Assembly (NCBI GenBank): GCA_960531495.1
Contig: CAUIJY010000124.1
Span: forward strand, 1 to 64,000
Length of the DNA stretch: 64,000 nt
Direction of reading: 5' to 3'
Source of the DNA: Zeus faber
Lineage: Eukaryota > Chordata > Actinopteri > Zeiformes > Zeidae
Shown: positions 10,320 through 23,969 of the stretch, in pieces
Layout: the number at the start of each line of letters is the position of its first letter
Numbering within the stretch: the stretch's first letter is position 1
Made by a program: the position numbers and the translations under genes
The notes under the pieces: generated by a model
What the model was told of the DNA's origin: nothing
Seen by the model: the letters and a program-made list of their open reading frames with translations, nothing else
Database searches by the model: none

Positions 10320-10622
10320 CACTCGTATTCCTGTATCTGAATTACTGCGGGGAGGTGTGGGGTAACATGTACAAAAAAAGAGCCATAAGGGTAGTAAACA
10401 ATGCAGGATATTGTGAAAATACTTACATGCTGTATTTTAGGTCACATGCTTTGAAGTTCATGGATCTGGTACACTTCATTACTGCACAAATAAAGCAAGA
10501 AATAATTTACTTCTTGGTAACATGAAAAAATGTTCTTTGATAGTTGGGGGGGTTAAATTAAATAAAAGCGCTGTGTTCATACCACTTTAAAGAGTACTGT
10601 ATGTGTATATGAAATTGCTGGT
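10320..10622 (+). repeat. LINE 3' fragment, direct copy A
   Basis: Encodes the C-terminal end of a non-LTR RT (a CGEVWGNMYKKRAIR-like stretch) plus 3' sequence. It is about 90% identical to 14416-14703 in the same orientation, and the two copies bracket the ERV-1 block. Both lack the same segment between GNMYK and KRAIR compared with what I expect of full LINEs. Confidence 0.6.
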
Positions 10623-10630
10623 CAGACATT

Positions 10631-10635
<5 letters not shown>

Positions 10636-10703
<68 letters not shown>

Positions 10704-10722
10704 TGTGTGTGTGTGTGGGTGT
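10636..10722. repeat. (GT)n microsatellite
   Basis: About 40 GT repeats with two interruptions near the right end. Confidence 0.95.
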
Positions 10723-10739
10723 GCCGCGGTTAAAGATGT

Positions 10740-11655
10740 GTGAAGAGATTTGTGTATTGTACATGTTTGCCTCTTTAGTGATAAAACATATATGAGCTTT
10801 TTTCAAGGATGCTTGTACAATTGATAAAACCTATGAGCCTTTCATGAAGGTCGTTTTGTACATTTGATAAAAAGTATGAGCCTTTCTACAGGATGTTTAT
10901 ACATTTGATAACAAAATGAGCCTGATGAGAAGGAGTAGAGCCAACCAGCAACAGTTTGCTTACACATGCATGTACACATTCAGAAAAAGAAAGAAAAATC
11001 TCCTGTTCTGATTTTGTAAGTAGGATTTATGGATTGTTTGATTAGTGTGTGGGTTCTTTGTTTGTCTGTTTCATGTTTGTTGTGTGTGTGTGTGAGTGTG
11101 CTTGCTGTGAATTTTGTCTGGTTAAAAGAACAGATAGTCTTGTTGGAGTAGAAGGAGAAGCTTGTTTTGGCTGCCAGAAGATAGGTTTGTGTTTCGGCTG
11201 CTGAGTGAAAGAAAACAGCTTTGATTGTTGTCTCTGTGTGTGGCCTGAGGGAGATAAAGCAGGATGTTTACTCGCTGACGAACAGTCCAGACTGGAAGCT
11301 GTACCTACATTTAAGAGGTGGAGCAAGGGGTGGTGCTTCATACAGTGTGGAGATTAGTTAACTCCTCCTGACAAGAGGGGCTGTGAAGTAGCCCCATCCT
11401 CTCTTTTCTTCTCAGTATGATAGAAGAAAAGATAAAAATTAAATTAAGTTAAATTAAATAGATAAATAGAATTAAAATAATTAATTGAAGGTGATATCAG
11501 ATTTACTAATATACTCTTTAGATTTAAATGCATTGTATGAATAAAAGTAAATATCGCTTTATTTCAAATGCATTACAAATAAGAAAGCTGTTAATGGATG
11601 TCTCACTGAATTATATTACAGTGTGTATAAGAATTTAGAGTGAGCCTAAGATGCT
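10740..11655 (+). repeat. LTR-like block, probable 5' LTR of ERV-1
   Basis: Inverted homologue of 2900-3680. Its left part holds three tandem subrepeats of about 43 bases (10790-10916, each with TATGAGC...TTGATAA). The right part has a TATA-like CATTTAAGAG (about 11310) and a GC-richer segment after it, then an AT-rich tail. It lies 5' of retroviral gag in the same direction, so I infer an LTR. TG/CA ends and a primer-binding site were not found, so the boundaries are approximate. Confidence 0.45.
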
Positions 11656-12366
11656 GAACTCTTGTGTTGTTCTTTTTTCTTTCTTCCTCTCTTTTACTAT
11701 GCTGAGTGAAAGCTGGAGGAAAGACAGAGAAGATGGAATGAGTCTGAATTGGGCCATCCAAGGGGCAGACAAGACATCTGGCAGTTCTTCACAGACACTG
11801 GAAGCTTGCGGATGATAGCGTATAGAAATTCTGAATCCAGTGAATCAGGCCAGTGCGGTTTTATCAACAAACTCTTTCAATAGACACCTGCATTTACCTG
11901 TACAGTATGTGTATACATTAAGTTATAACCGACATAATTGATAAGTGTTTAGCTTGTTTTCGCATATAGGCTTACAGTAGTTCTTTTTCATATTTTACAT
12001 TTGCAATTATTTAGTGGGAGACTTGGCAACGCACTGACAAATTAAGGCATTTGCCTAATTAATGGAGTATTATTGATTTGATTGATCACTTGTGGAAAAG
12101 CTGATTTGATTTAAATACTGTTGAGTGCTATAAATATTGGTTTCATTATCTGAGTATGGTTTACCTTGATTGAGTCTGTTTTGAGATTGAACACTGATAT
12201 AATTTTCATAATTTAAGATAAATGTGTGTGATCAGATGCATCAGATGATGAACAAGTGAATTGGCTTTCATAAGTGGGAAGCTATTGGTCTCCTTTGGGG
12301 TTGGTCAGTTCAGTTGTTTTTAGTTGAGTGTGATTACATGGTGCATTATTAATAATTTTAAATAAC
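11656..12366 (+). other. ERV-1 leader region
   Basis: No ORF or RNA gene seen. It lies between the LTR-like block and gag, so it is probably the untranslated leader of the provirus. Confidence 0.35.
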
Positions 12367-13316
12367 TTGATTCGATTTACAATAAAAGAAAATAAGAGGG
12401 TCATTATGACGTCAAGAATGGATACTAAAATTACAAAAGCAATCACTCCTGTTGATGTAGTGCCAAAGAATAATCCCCTTATTAAAGATATTGCAAAAAT
12501 ATTAGGAAAATGGAGCAAGCGTTGGCCTGACATTAAACAACCGTTTTCAGCTGAAGAACCTCTTAATCAGGATGTGATTAAAACAATGCAGGTGCTTGTG
12601 TCCACATATAAAGTAAATCAAAAGAAAGGTAAAAAAGGAAAGTGACGCACGGAGAAAAGACAAACAGAACTTGGCATTCTGCAGCTGTTCGTAAAGGAGG
12701 GACAGACATGGTTTGAAGCTGCAAAAGGAAAAAGAGAACAAAGTAGACAAGAAAAATGAAAAGGAAACAGAAAAATTGATGAGGAGGAGATATCAGGAGA
12801 CTTTTGGCTAGCCTCATAGGAGTCCTAGCGATGGAGGAGATCCTGTGGGCGGCAGAATTCTTTGCTGCAAGTAGAGGTCGGATGTGGAGAGCATTGAGAG
12901 ATGCATTTCCAACAAACCTTCACAACATCTTTATTGAGTTATTGGGCCCACAGGAAAATCCAAGAGCTTATGTGTCAAGGGCTCATGAAGTGTGGAGAAA
13001 TGTCACAGGAAATGATCCAGATTTGAATCAAATGGAGAAATCAATTCTCCGAGCCAAAATATAGAAGGGGCTGTCTCTTCAAGTGAGGAGCAAATTGGCA
13101 GAAGTGGTTGGTCTTGGAAGCACGACCAAAGGTGTTTATACGGATCACATAGCACATCAAGTGGAGCTATATCGGAAAGAGGAGCATGAGCAGAAGGTAC
13201 AGGACCAGGAGACTCTCAAAAACTCAACCAAATACAGTTGGTGGATAAGAAGAATGAGGAGAAGAAGGCTAAAGAGAAGGTTTATAGATGTGCAGAACAG
13301 AAGGTATTCTAGGTAG
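12367..13316 (+). pseudogene. Endogenous retrovirus gag remnant (ERV-1)
   Basis: Structural polyprotein of a gamma/epsilon-type retrovirus. The first piece (12367-12645) is a lysine-rich matrix-like region ending in a stop. The second (12804-13064) has a capsid-like stretch with ENPRAYVSRAHEVW, interrupted by a TAG at 13062-13064. The same frame continues from 13065 to 13316 with SLQVRSKLAEVVGL and a charged, Lys/Glu-rich tail. At least two stops and one frame change break it. No zinc knuckle is visible, consistent with some gamma/epsilon-like gag proteins or with decay. Confidence 0.65.
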
Positions 13317-14381
13317 GTAATGCACTATGGTGCCCCCTAACGGGAGCAGACGAAAGAAGAGGATTCTTGGTGGTGGAATAAGGAAGTAAAGGAGCAGCTA
13401 TGAAAATAAACACTGATGATTATTTTGAGAAATTGAGAAAAGTGGGCCACATGTGACTTTAATGGTTGCTGAAGGATTTGAGCAGAAGCATATAGGAGAA
13501 ATTAAGGAAGAAGCTGCAGTATTGTCAAGAAAAAGTAATTGATTTGGGTCAAACAATAACCCATGGACAGAAGCATCTCTGAGAGTCATTTGGAAGCCAT
13601 TCGAACGACACCAAAGCCTAGAACAGTCAGAGAGATGATGACATTTCTTGGTATTGCGGGATATTCTTCAGCCTGGGTAGAAGTGTTATGCCTGCCTAAC
13701 AGGGCCTTTGAGAGCCATGATTAAAGAGACTGAGAATGATCAACTCCATTGTAACCTCACCTGGTCGCAGGAAGGTCATATGGCATTTGAGACGATCAAA
13801 CAGAGGTTATAAGCTCCAGCGCTAGCGTTGCCAGACAATTCTCAGAACTTTTTGCTGTATGTGGCTACGTCCACTCGAGGTAAATATGCATGTTCAGTTC
13901 TTTGTCAGCCCACAGGTACAGGGACAGGTCCTGAACCTGATTGTATTATTCTACTGCCTATTCAGAAGTAGAATTGGGGCTACCACTGTGCTACAGAGCA
14001 ATGGTGGGAGTTTATCTGATGTATGATAAAGCATCATCAAATAACTATGGGTTACCCAGTGACAATTCTTATCATTTGAATTTTGGTAAATGTACATTGA
14101 CTATGTCTCGGCGAAGGGACTATCATAGGGTCTTAGAGCAGGAAGATGTCACCTTAGTAAGGTGCGTCACGGTAACTCCAGCTGAGAATTTGCAATCACC
14201 AAAGGATGGGGAGCCACATGATTGTGTTCAGGAAGTAGAGAGATATGCAAAGCTCAGATCATACTTGCAAGCTTCCCTTCTGCATGTGGCAGCTGTGGAG
14301 TACTGGACTGATGGGTTCTGCTATCGAATAGGAGAAACATTGAGTGCTGGTTATGCAGAAGTCAAAGCCCGGGGAACTTAA
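13317..14381 (+). pseudogene. Endogenous retrovirus pol remnant: RT thumb, connection and RNase H (ERV-1)
   Basis: Pieces in several frames. Around 13590-13680 a thumb-like stretch with TPKPRTVREMMTFLGIAGYS is encoded; about 13720-13900 holds LTWSQEGHMAFETIKQ and LPDNSQNFLLYV. From 14040 there is FGKCTLTMSRRRDYHRVLEQ. The last frame (13941-14381) ends in an RNase H start with YWTDG, carrying the first catalytic Asp. The RT palm with its YxDD box is not found, so a deletion lies near 13330-13450. The copy stops abruptly at about 14400. Confidence 0.7.
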
Positions 14382-14415
14382 TTTGTTGTTGAGAAAGCAG
14401 AAGTAATGCCACAAC

Positions 14416-14703
14416 CACTCGTATTACTGTACTGAATTACTGCGTGGAGGTGTGGGGTAACATGTACAAAAAAAGAGCTATAAGGATTGTAAACAATGCG
14501 CGATTTTATGAACATACTTACATGCTGTATTTTAGGCCATGCTTTGAAGTTCACGGATCTGGTACACTTCATTACTGCACAAATAAAGCAAGAAACAATT
14601 TACTTCTTGGTAACATGCAACAATGTTCTTTGATAGATGTTAATTAAATTAAAGCGCTGTGTTCGTACCACTTTGAAGAGTACTGTATGTGTATATGAAA
14701 TTG
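14416..14703 (+). repeat. LINE 3' fragment, direct copy B
   Basis: Direct homologue of 10320-10622, with an open frame (14444-14647) containing EVWGNMYKKRAIRIVNNARF and KARNNLLLGNMQQ, typical of the C-terminal end of a non-LTR RT. It ends in the shared ACTGTATGTGTATATGAAAT. Confidence 0.6.
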
Positions 14704-15164
14704 CCAGGGGCATTTGTGAATGGTTTAGATATAGAAATCAAGCAAAGTCCTAATCTGAATCAATTCAAGAAGATTAACAATAAAATATGTTTGAAGAGTT
14801 TTAGGGACGAGGAAGGGTTGGGAGGATAAAAGTTGAGGTAATTGTTTGAGTAATATCTGACTGGCACTGGGTAGATATCTGGCTTGTATATAACAGCATT
14901 TGAGTAGTTCTTTGTAAGTTGTATGTGTGAAAAATATTTAGTCACTTGTTTGAGTTATGGAGAAGTTATTGGACCACGTAAGTGAATAATTATGCTGGTA
15001 TGGATTTATTGTTCATTGTTATTGTTATTTTGTATTTGTTTTAACTTACTGTGACATGTTTGAAATAAGTAATTAATCAACAGAAAAAAAGCAATGACTC
15101 ACAGTTTTACGCTTTTACTGCGAGCGAGGCAAATATCTTAGTGTTAAACACTCCATTATTTACT
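14704..15164. other. AT-rich intergenic sequence
   Basis: No feature recognised; short open frames only. Confidence 0.4.
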
Positions 15165-15433
15165 TGTACAATGCTGTTGGGCTTCGCCAGTTGGAAAAGC
15201 CTACCAAAAATAGACAAATCTCTAGTTGTTCCTCTCCACAGAAGTCTTTTGTAAAAGGCGGTTTGTGTGGTTTTTATTCAACAAAACCCCAAGACATCCA
15301 CAATCCACACACCACTGTGGGACAAGGCTTGAATGGAACAAACATAGAAGAAAACAGTCAAACATGTGATAATTAACATAATACATACACTGAACCATGA
15401 AAGATAATCGCCATTTCCCCTCCCCCCAAAAAC

Positions 15434-16459
15434 CTACACCAAGCCCAAACCCCCTTTCCACCTCTCTAGGGCCGTGTGCTGTCCCCATCTCCCCACGTCT
15501 GCCCTGATCCTCCCTCTCACTTCCCCTTCCACCCTCCTTATGACCCCCTCCACTCCACAGTCCCTCCCAAGCCTGATGAGGTCCTGCCTGGCCACCCACA
15601 AGCCCTTCTTGAAGAGGCTTATGAGCAGCCAGAGCAGGACACCTTCCCTCCTGTTTCCCCCTCTACCCACACCCCTCTCCACGCTGGACCAGGTCAGGGT
15701 GAACCCTCTCTTCACCCTGCTAAGTAGCGCCCCCACCCTCGACCACACCACCCCTTCGAAAGGGCAGTCCCAAATGACATGAACGATCTCCTCCTCCGAG
15801 CACGCGGCTCGGGGGCACCCAGGGGATGTCGCCAGACCCCGCCGGTACAAGGTGGTACGTACCGGCAGTGCTTTCTGGAGGCAGGACCAGTTTAGGTCCT
15901 TGAGCCCATTGTCCAGGCCGGAGGCTGGACCGCCAGCCAGACTGCCGCCGGGATCCTTACGACAGCCGATGCTTACGTCACCCCCCGCCTCGTCTCGGTG
16001 TAGAGCCTCCTCTGGTCCAGCCCCAAGGCATGGCACCTGCTCTGACCGGGGCGCCAAGTTGCCCAAAGGCCCCATCACCCTCCTCGCCTGGTAGGAGAAA
16101 TACAGCCGGAGGAAGTGTCCTGATGGGTGGACCACCGGAGACGACAGCTCCCTCAACAAAAAGGAAACAAAATAGCCGTCCAGCTTTAGTGGGAGGTGAG
16201 GCACACCCCTTCCGCCCTCCCCGATCGGCGCATACATACGGGCCCTCGCAGCATACTCGCACCGTCCCCCCCACACGAATCTGAACATGAGCCACGTAGG
16301 GGCGGCCGCATTCATGCCGGCATCGGGAAGACATACGACAAGTACAGTAGGGACGGCAACATGTCCGCCTTCAAAACCAGCACCTTGCCTGTAAGGGTCA
16401 GTGTCCTGGATTTCTAGAGGGCGACTTTCCTCCGGGCAGCTTCGATTCACCCGGTCCAA
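15434..16459 (-). pseudogene. Tx1-like ORF2 C-terminal region
   Basis: A 341-residue frame downstream of the RT core. It includes LPLKLDGYFVSFLLRELSSP, LNWSCLQKALPVRTTLYRRG and a Cys/His cluster (C-P-R-A-A-C, then VHVIWDC) resembling the CCHC knuckle at the end of L1-clade ORF2 proteins. A basic C-terminus follows and ends at 15434. It is the longest intact stretch of this LINE. Confidence 0.7.
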
Positions 16460-16580
16460 TTTACCGTGGCGCTGTGGGCTGCCTCAAAGTCCACCCATCC
16501 TACGCAGAGCGACAGCCCCCCTGGTACGTCCGTCCTTCCCTTTCACCGCCCAAAGAACTTCACCGAGGTCTTTGCCAGAT

Positions 16581-17279
16581 TTAGCTCCGCGCCAGACACT
16601 CAGCCAAACTCCTGGAAAATCTCCAAGGAGTGGAGCAGGCAGGCATCACTGTCCAGCAGCAGGGTGGTGTTATCCGCATACTGGGACAGCTTGACAGGTC
16701 AGCCCGAATGGCCGCCGCCAGGGGCTCCATGTAAAGGATGTAGAGCAGGGGTGAAAGCGGACACCCCTGTCTTACCCCTGCGTGCAACCCAAAAGGTTCC
16801 CTTAGGTGCCCGTTAACACAAACCGTGCTCCCCACGGCCGCGTACAACGTACGCAGCCACCCAGCAAACAGGTTCCCTAAACCTACTCTCTCTAAGACTC
16901 TAAGCATAAAGCCCCAGTGAACCCTATTGAAAGCTTTGGCCTGATCGAGGCCTACCACCATTAGGGGTAGCCCTCTATGTTCCACCCAAGCGATAGCGTC
17001 TCTGATGAGCTGGAGGTTCCACCTCACAGAGCGCCCAGCCACTCTACACCTCTGGTCCACGTGGACCGTATCCGGGAGGACTGTGCGCAGACGGTCAACG
17101 AGGACCTTAGCTAGAAGCTTGTAGTCCAGACACAGCATGGTCAATGGCAGCCAGTTATTAAGGTCAGAGGCATCGCCCTTCTTGAAAAGAAGGGAGATCA
17201 CCCCCTTAGCCATCGACCCTCCAAGAGCCCCCGCGCAGAGGACCTCGGTCAGCACCTTTAGCACCACCGGACCAAGCAC
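16581..17279 (-). pseudogene. Tx1-like reverse transcriptase core
   Basis: This 232-residue frame holds SMAKGVISLLFKKGD, LNNWLPLTMLCLDYKLLAKV, motif A (LDQAKAFNRVHW) and motif B (GVRQGCPLSPLLYILYMEPL). In motif A the usual KAFD is KAFN. Motif C is encoded near 16675-16686 in a shifted frame and reads YADN where YADD is expected. Loss of the second catalytic Asp would inactivate polymerisation; a frameshift near 16700 breaks the frame anyway. Confidence 0.75.
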
Positions 17280-18058
17280 ACCCCAAAACTTGAGATAAAA
17301 CTCGGCCGGCAGGCCGTCGATGCCCGGGACCTTCGGAGGGCACCCTCAAGCTCCTCCAGAGTGAGGGGGGTCTCCAAAGCTTCTGCCAGGTCAGGCGGCA
17401 CCCGCCGGGCAAACCTCTCTAAGAAGGCTTCTTCCCGGGTCTCATCCACCACCCTTTCACAGAAAAAGGAGCGATAGTAGTCAGTGGCGACCCTCACCAT
17501 CGCATCCGCTTCTGTCACCACCTGTCCCTGACTGTCCCTGACCCCCGTGAACACCCGCCGCGCCTTCTCGGTCCTAACTGAGCCGAAAAAAGCCGCAGAG
17601 CACGTCTCATTGCTCTCTGCGAACTCCCGACGTGACCGCAGCAGGTAGGCATGGGCCCTACTCTCATAGACCCCCCAAAGCTGCGCTTTAAGGGAGTCAC
17701 AAGCTGGCTGGTCTACAGTGCCACCGAGGTTCCCCACGGCATACTCGAGCTCGAGGATGCGTTGCAGGCGGAGCACCTCCCTCTTCCCCTGCTTCGCCTT
17801 CCTTTTGCTGTACCTATAGGCGTGCACTTTAATCCCCTCCTTTGCCACTCCCCACCGCTCGACCACTCCGGCACAGAGAGGCCTGAGCCCCTCGAGAGCC
17901 ATGAAAACCCTGGCGAAGCTGCCACCGAACTCGTCCTCCTCGAGGATACTCAGATTTAACTTCCAGTACCCCAGGCCGAAGACCGGAGCACAGGACCGGA
18001 CCCGGAGGAGGGTCCCATCGTGGTCCGAGAAAAAGACGGCTCTGTGGAAAGTGTAGAG
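17258..18058 (-). pseudogene. Tx1-like ORF2, endonuclease end and linker
   Basis: The minus strand starts with FFSDHDGTLLRVRS (about 18040), the SDH block of the endonuclease, then NLSILEEDEFGGSFARVFMA. It continues as a 214-residue frame (17902-17258) with a basic, helical linker (YRYSKRKAKQGKREVLRLQR) and a pre-RT region (FFCERVVDETREEAFLERF, LTLEELEGAL). The frame is lost at about 17290 where RT begins in another frame, so a frameshift lies there. Confidence 0.7.
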
Positions 18059-18062
18059 TAAA

Positions 18063-18412
18063 TATGTTCCATATGTGGAGACATGAGCTCAGGGCTGGAA
18101 GATGTACGGCCTAGTGGACAGAGTTCCATATGTTGTACCACAGGCTCTGAGCAAGGAGGTGGACAAGACTACAATGGGCAGATTTCCATATAAGGAGTGA
18201 AACTATGCTATGTTACGTATGGATGATAGATGTGTAGAATGGAGTTTATAGGCCAGCCGGAGAATAGGCCCCGGAGTTCATTGCAAACCAACTCAGGCTT
18301 TTGTGTTACCTGTTCACAAGTAATTATGAAAGTCTTTATCTTTCAAACGTTGGCTCCCTCGATCTCTCTTATTTTGTTCAAGTGTTAGAGTAAAGTTTAT
18401 CTACAACAGTGC
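18063..18412 (+). other. Unassigned block, possibly a solo LTR
   Basis: Between the LINE 5' truncation and the tRNA-linked repeat. It starts TGTTCCATATG and ends CTACAACA, which could be TG/CA ends, but no TATA/AATAAA pair or target duplication is convincing. Confidence 0.2.
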
Positions 18413-18530
18413 TTGCCCTGCATGGTGCTTCTAATAACAGAGGAGACAGACAAGGTGACAGGTCATCATTTGTAACCTGCACTGGGTGGCTTGCTAATCA
18501 GCATTGTTAAACTAGGGGTCTAGGGCTTGA
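18413..18530 (+). repeat. Spacer of the tRNA-Pro/Leu repeat family
   Basis: GTGCTTGCCCTGCATGGTGC, then CTTCTAATAACAGAGGAGAC and GGCTTGCTAATCAGCATTGT. The same segment recurs at about 41.87, 42.45, 50.63, 51.21, 57.93 and 58.35 kb, where it precedes tRNA-Pro-like sequence. Here the tRNA part is replaced by an L2 tail. Confidence 0.6.
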
Positions 18531-18650
18531 GCAAGACACTTAACCCCTAATTGCTCCTGATGGCTGCGTCCGTCGTGATTGAACAATTGTAAGTCGCTTT
18601 GGAAAAAAGCGTCTGCTAAATGACTAAATGTAATGTAAATGTAATGGCAG
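18528..18650 (+). repeat. L2/SINE 3' tail
   Basis: GAGCAAGACACTTAACCCC, then TAAGTCGCTTTGG and AAGCGTCTGCTAAATGACTA, ending in AAATGTAATG repeats: the conserved tail of fish L2 elements and their SINEs. Same tail as at 5212-5410. Confidence 0.75.
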
Positions 18651-18654
18651 ATTC

Positions 18655-19175
18655 AGTGTATTCACATCCTGCGAGGGTGCCTTAGTGATCCTAAGCTGGC
18701 AGCTGGGATCATGTACAGGTACGGTGGAACACTGCAGCTGAACCATGTCCAGGGTGAGGGGGCTAAGGTTCCTGTCTGGATCCCCATCAGAGGTACATCT
18801 CGGCAGGGGGGCTACCACTTCCATCAGGCTCAGGGGGTCACTGGAATCCGAGTTTCATCGGGGCTGTTTCAAGCCCAGGGGATGACAAGGGTGGCTCGCT
18901 GGATCTATCAGCGTCTGGTAGACCTGAAGCAACCAGGTGTTCGACTTCCGGCTGTCTTTGATCCAGTTCGGATTGCAGACCTCAATGCAGTCTCCAAATG
19001 GGTGTCAGGGGATGAGAGGTATCCAGCCCTCCACCTTTCCAGCAGAGACACTGAAGAGAGGTTTGGTCTGAGTATGTTGAGCCTGGTTGCCGCCCAGTTC
19101 CACTAGCCTGGGAGAAACACAGGAGCAAGACAGAGTCCATGCTTCCAGGAAATTCACCTCCACTGAGCAGCCCTC
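18655..19175 (+). pseudogene. Fragment of an unidentified multicopy fish gene, copy 1
   Basis: A 131-residue frame (18711-19106) with YRYGGTLQLNHVQGEGAKVP, VPVWIPIRGTSRQGGYHFHQ, QPGVRLPAVFDPVRIADLNA and YPALHLSSRDTEERFGLSML. DNA is highly similar to the minus-strand copy at 22.05-22.6 kb, read in the same direction relative to the gene. It resembles large uncharacterised proteins predicted in many copies in teleost genomes (from memory, not checked). Only the C-terminal part is present; the upstream side ends at the L2 tail. Function unknown. Confidence 0.5.
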
Positions 19176-19400
19176 CGCCATCACCAAGGTTTGTACCAGC
19201 AGTTGAGTAGCATATTGGGTCAGGTACGGCCTGACTTTTCAGATGTTGAGTAGTGCAAAGTGGCAGGACCGGGAGACGGCGGCAACATGGTCCGAGAATG
19301 TCAATTGGTCATCAATAATGACACCTAGATTCCTTGCAGCCTTGATAGGAACAAGAGATAGAGTCAATTTTAATATCAATGTTGTGATAAATACCTTGTT
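19176..19400 (-). pseudogene. L2 reverse transcriptase C-terminal fragment
   Basis: The minus strand encodes ARNLGVIIDDQLTFSDHV (about 19345-19290), then AAVSRSCHFALLNI and RPYLTQYATQLLVQTLV, a signature of the post-RT region of L2 LINEs. It is embedded antisense in copy 1 of the multicopy gene. Confidence 0.7.
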
Positions 19401-19640
19401 TGGCCGGGAAGACCAGCAGTTTCTGTCATATGGAACTCAAGCAGGGCCCAAACAGTCCTCATGTGCACACAGGGTTCACAGGTGTAACAGGGAAATACAT
19501 TTACTGCCCAGCAAAGATCTTCTCCCTGTCCAAAGACCAGGGCAAGAACAATGAGATGACCTGGAAGCACTTCAAGGAGTCTGGTTTTTATAACATCGAA
19601 AAACAGAGATGGGAGGTGGAAAAAGGGAAATAATGGATGT
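19400..19640 (+). repeat. Inverted-repeat arm, left
   Basis: Contains TGTCATATGGAACTCAAGCA and a frame with GKYIYCPAKIFSLSKDQGKN. Its reverse complement occurs at about 20835-21060. The coding direction suggests it belongs to the multicopy gene or an adjacent exon; identity unknown. Confidence 0.55.
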
Positions 19641-19934
19641 GGAAATTGAAAAAATCTTTTTTGTAAATTGTATATATCTTTGTAAATGGTTTTATTGACT
19701 GAAAGTATTCATACTTTCGAGTCTCCCATTTTCTAAAGCTTATGAGAATAAATTCACATCTACTAGGCATTCATTTTGTTTAAGCAGAGTCTTTGTTTCA
19801 TTCAAGTATTTTTGAATTGTATATAAGGAGTTGTTGCTGTGTTGAGAATGTTCTCGTGAAGAACAGACATTTTCCATACCAGAGTTATTCTTTTCAGCTG
19901 TGATAGAAATTCACTGAAATTAGCTTGCATTAAC

Positions 19935-20007
19935 TGTTTCCACCCAGTTTCAAAATGGGGACTTTTTGCTTCTGGAGCAAATGTGATAACTACGACACCA
20001 CAGAAAC
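19935..20007 (-). tRNA. tRNA-Val-like pseudogene A
   Basis: On the minus strand the acceptor arm GTTTCTG/TGGAAAC is paired with wobbles, the D-arm is present (TGGTGTCGTAGTTATCAC), and anticodon stem TTTGC/GCAAA is paired around loop TCCAGAA. Position 33 is C instead of T and the anticodon would read CAG, so decoding should fail. The body matches tRNA-Val. Confidence 0.6.
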
Positions 20008-20481
20008 TGTAGGCCTCGCTTCCATTGTGTTTGTATTATGGCCTGGTTCCACAGCACTTACTTATTGAGCATGCAAAATAAAAACTAGTTTTAGAAGGGA
20101 TGTCTGTTTCTCCAGTGAAGCGGTAATCCTGTTTGTTACGGATGTTAGAGGTCCCCTGTTTGAAAAAGGGCAGAAACACACTTTTTTGTTGAGTATCCTC
20201 CTTCTTAATTTTTATGCAGCTGGAACCAGGGAGCTGTTTTTAACTATCAAGTCTCCCTCGTTCCATTGCTGGAAAAAAAAAAAAATTCAAAACTCAGCAA
20301 CTAGGCTTTTGTCAAGTTTGAAGCACAGTCTTTGTCATTGCTTTGTTTACGTTTTGTTCAAGTCTTGACTTAGTTATTGCTATGTTGAGATTATTGTGTC
20401 AAAAAAAGACATTGCCATAAGTTATTGAATTGCTTCAGATTTGATGAAGATACAAATCTCCTGTAATGAGCTAACATCTAC

Positions 20482-20554
20482 TGTTTCTGCCCAGTTTCGA
20501 AGTGAGGACCTTTTGAGTGTAAAGTGAACGTGATAATCGCTACACCACACAAAC
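20482..20554 (-). tRNA. tRNA-Val(TAC)-like pseudogene B
   Basis: The minus strand has acceptor GTTTGTG/CAGAAAC (one mismatch), a good D-arm (GTGTAGCGATTATCAC) and loop TTTACAC (anticodon TAC). The anticodon stem TTCAC/TCAAA has three mismatches and the T-stem one. A direct duplicate of pseudogene A, 547 bases away, sharing flanks such as GGTTCCATAGCACT. Confidence 0.6.
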
Positions 20555-20834
20555 TGCCTCTTGTTGTTTCCAGTGTATTTACATTTTGGCATATACGCAT
20601 TACATTGGTTCCATAGCACTACGTCACTGAGCAGGCAAAACAAAATTGAGTTGACACAATGTGTTTCAGTAGTGTAGCTATTATCACCTTGGCCTTTAAC
20701 GCGACTGGTCCCATGGTTAAAACACTATTAAAAAACACTACAGACGTTGCCATGGTAGCCTTTGGTTTTAACTTTCTCGTGTCCCCTTTTCCAAAGCTGA
20801 TGTTTTTTTTTTTTTTACAATTTACACACCCATG

Positions 20835-21060
20835 ATTTGTCATTTTCAACCTCCCATCTATCTTATAAAATACAGACTGCTTGAAGCCCTTCCAGTGCAT
20901 CTCATTTTCCATACCCTGATCTTTGTACAAGGAGAAGACCTTTAGCTGGGAGGTAAATGCACTTCTCTGCTACACCAGGGAAGCCTGTGTGCACATTAGG
21001 ACGGTTTGCGCCCTGCTTCAGTTCCATGTGACAGAAACGGCATATCCTCCCTTTGTGCTG
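20835..21060 (-). repeat. Inverted-repeat arm, right
   Basis: Reverse complement of 19400-19640 with roughly 80-85% identity; encodes VHTGFPGVAEKCIYLPAK on the minus strand. The arms enclose the two tRNA-Val pseudogenes. Confidence 0.55.
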
Positions 21061-21099
21061 GTAGTCGGGCCTTTTACTCAATTGTTGCCCTCTTTCCTC

Positions 21100-23969
<2,870 letters not shown>

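Larger units (their letters stand above)
15165..18058 (-). mobile_element. Tx1-like (L1-clade) LINE, 5'-truncated
   Basis: A GC-rich block, clearly different in composition from its AT-rich flanks, read on the minus strand from about 18058 (end of the endonuclease) through RT to a C-terminal zinc-knuckle region and a 3' UTR with AATAAA near 15275-15280. The 5' end is truncated at about 18058. Tx1 assignment is based on the RT style and gene layout, from memory. Confidence 0.75.

Noticed and set aside
15474..17959. Plus-strand frames of 80-116 residues
   Set aside because: They are shadows of the GC-rich Tx1-like ORF2 on the minus strand.
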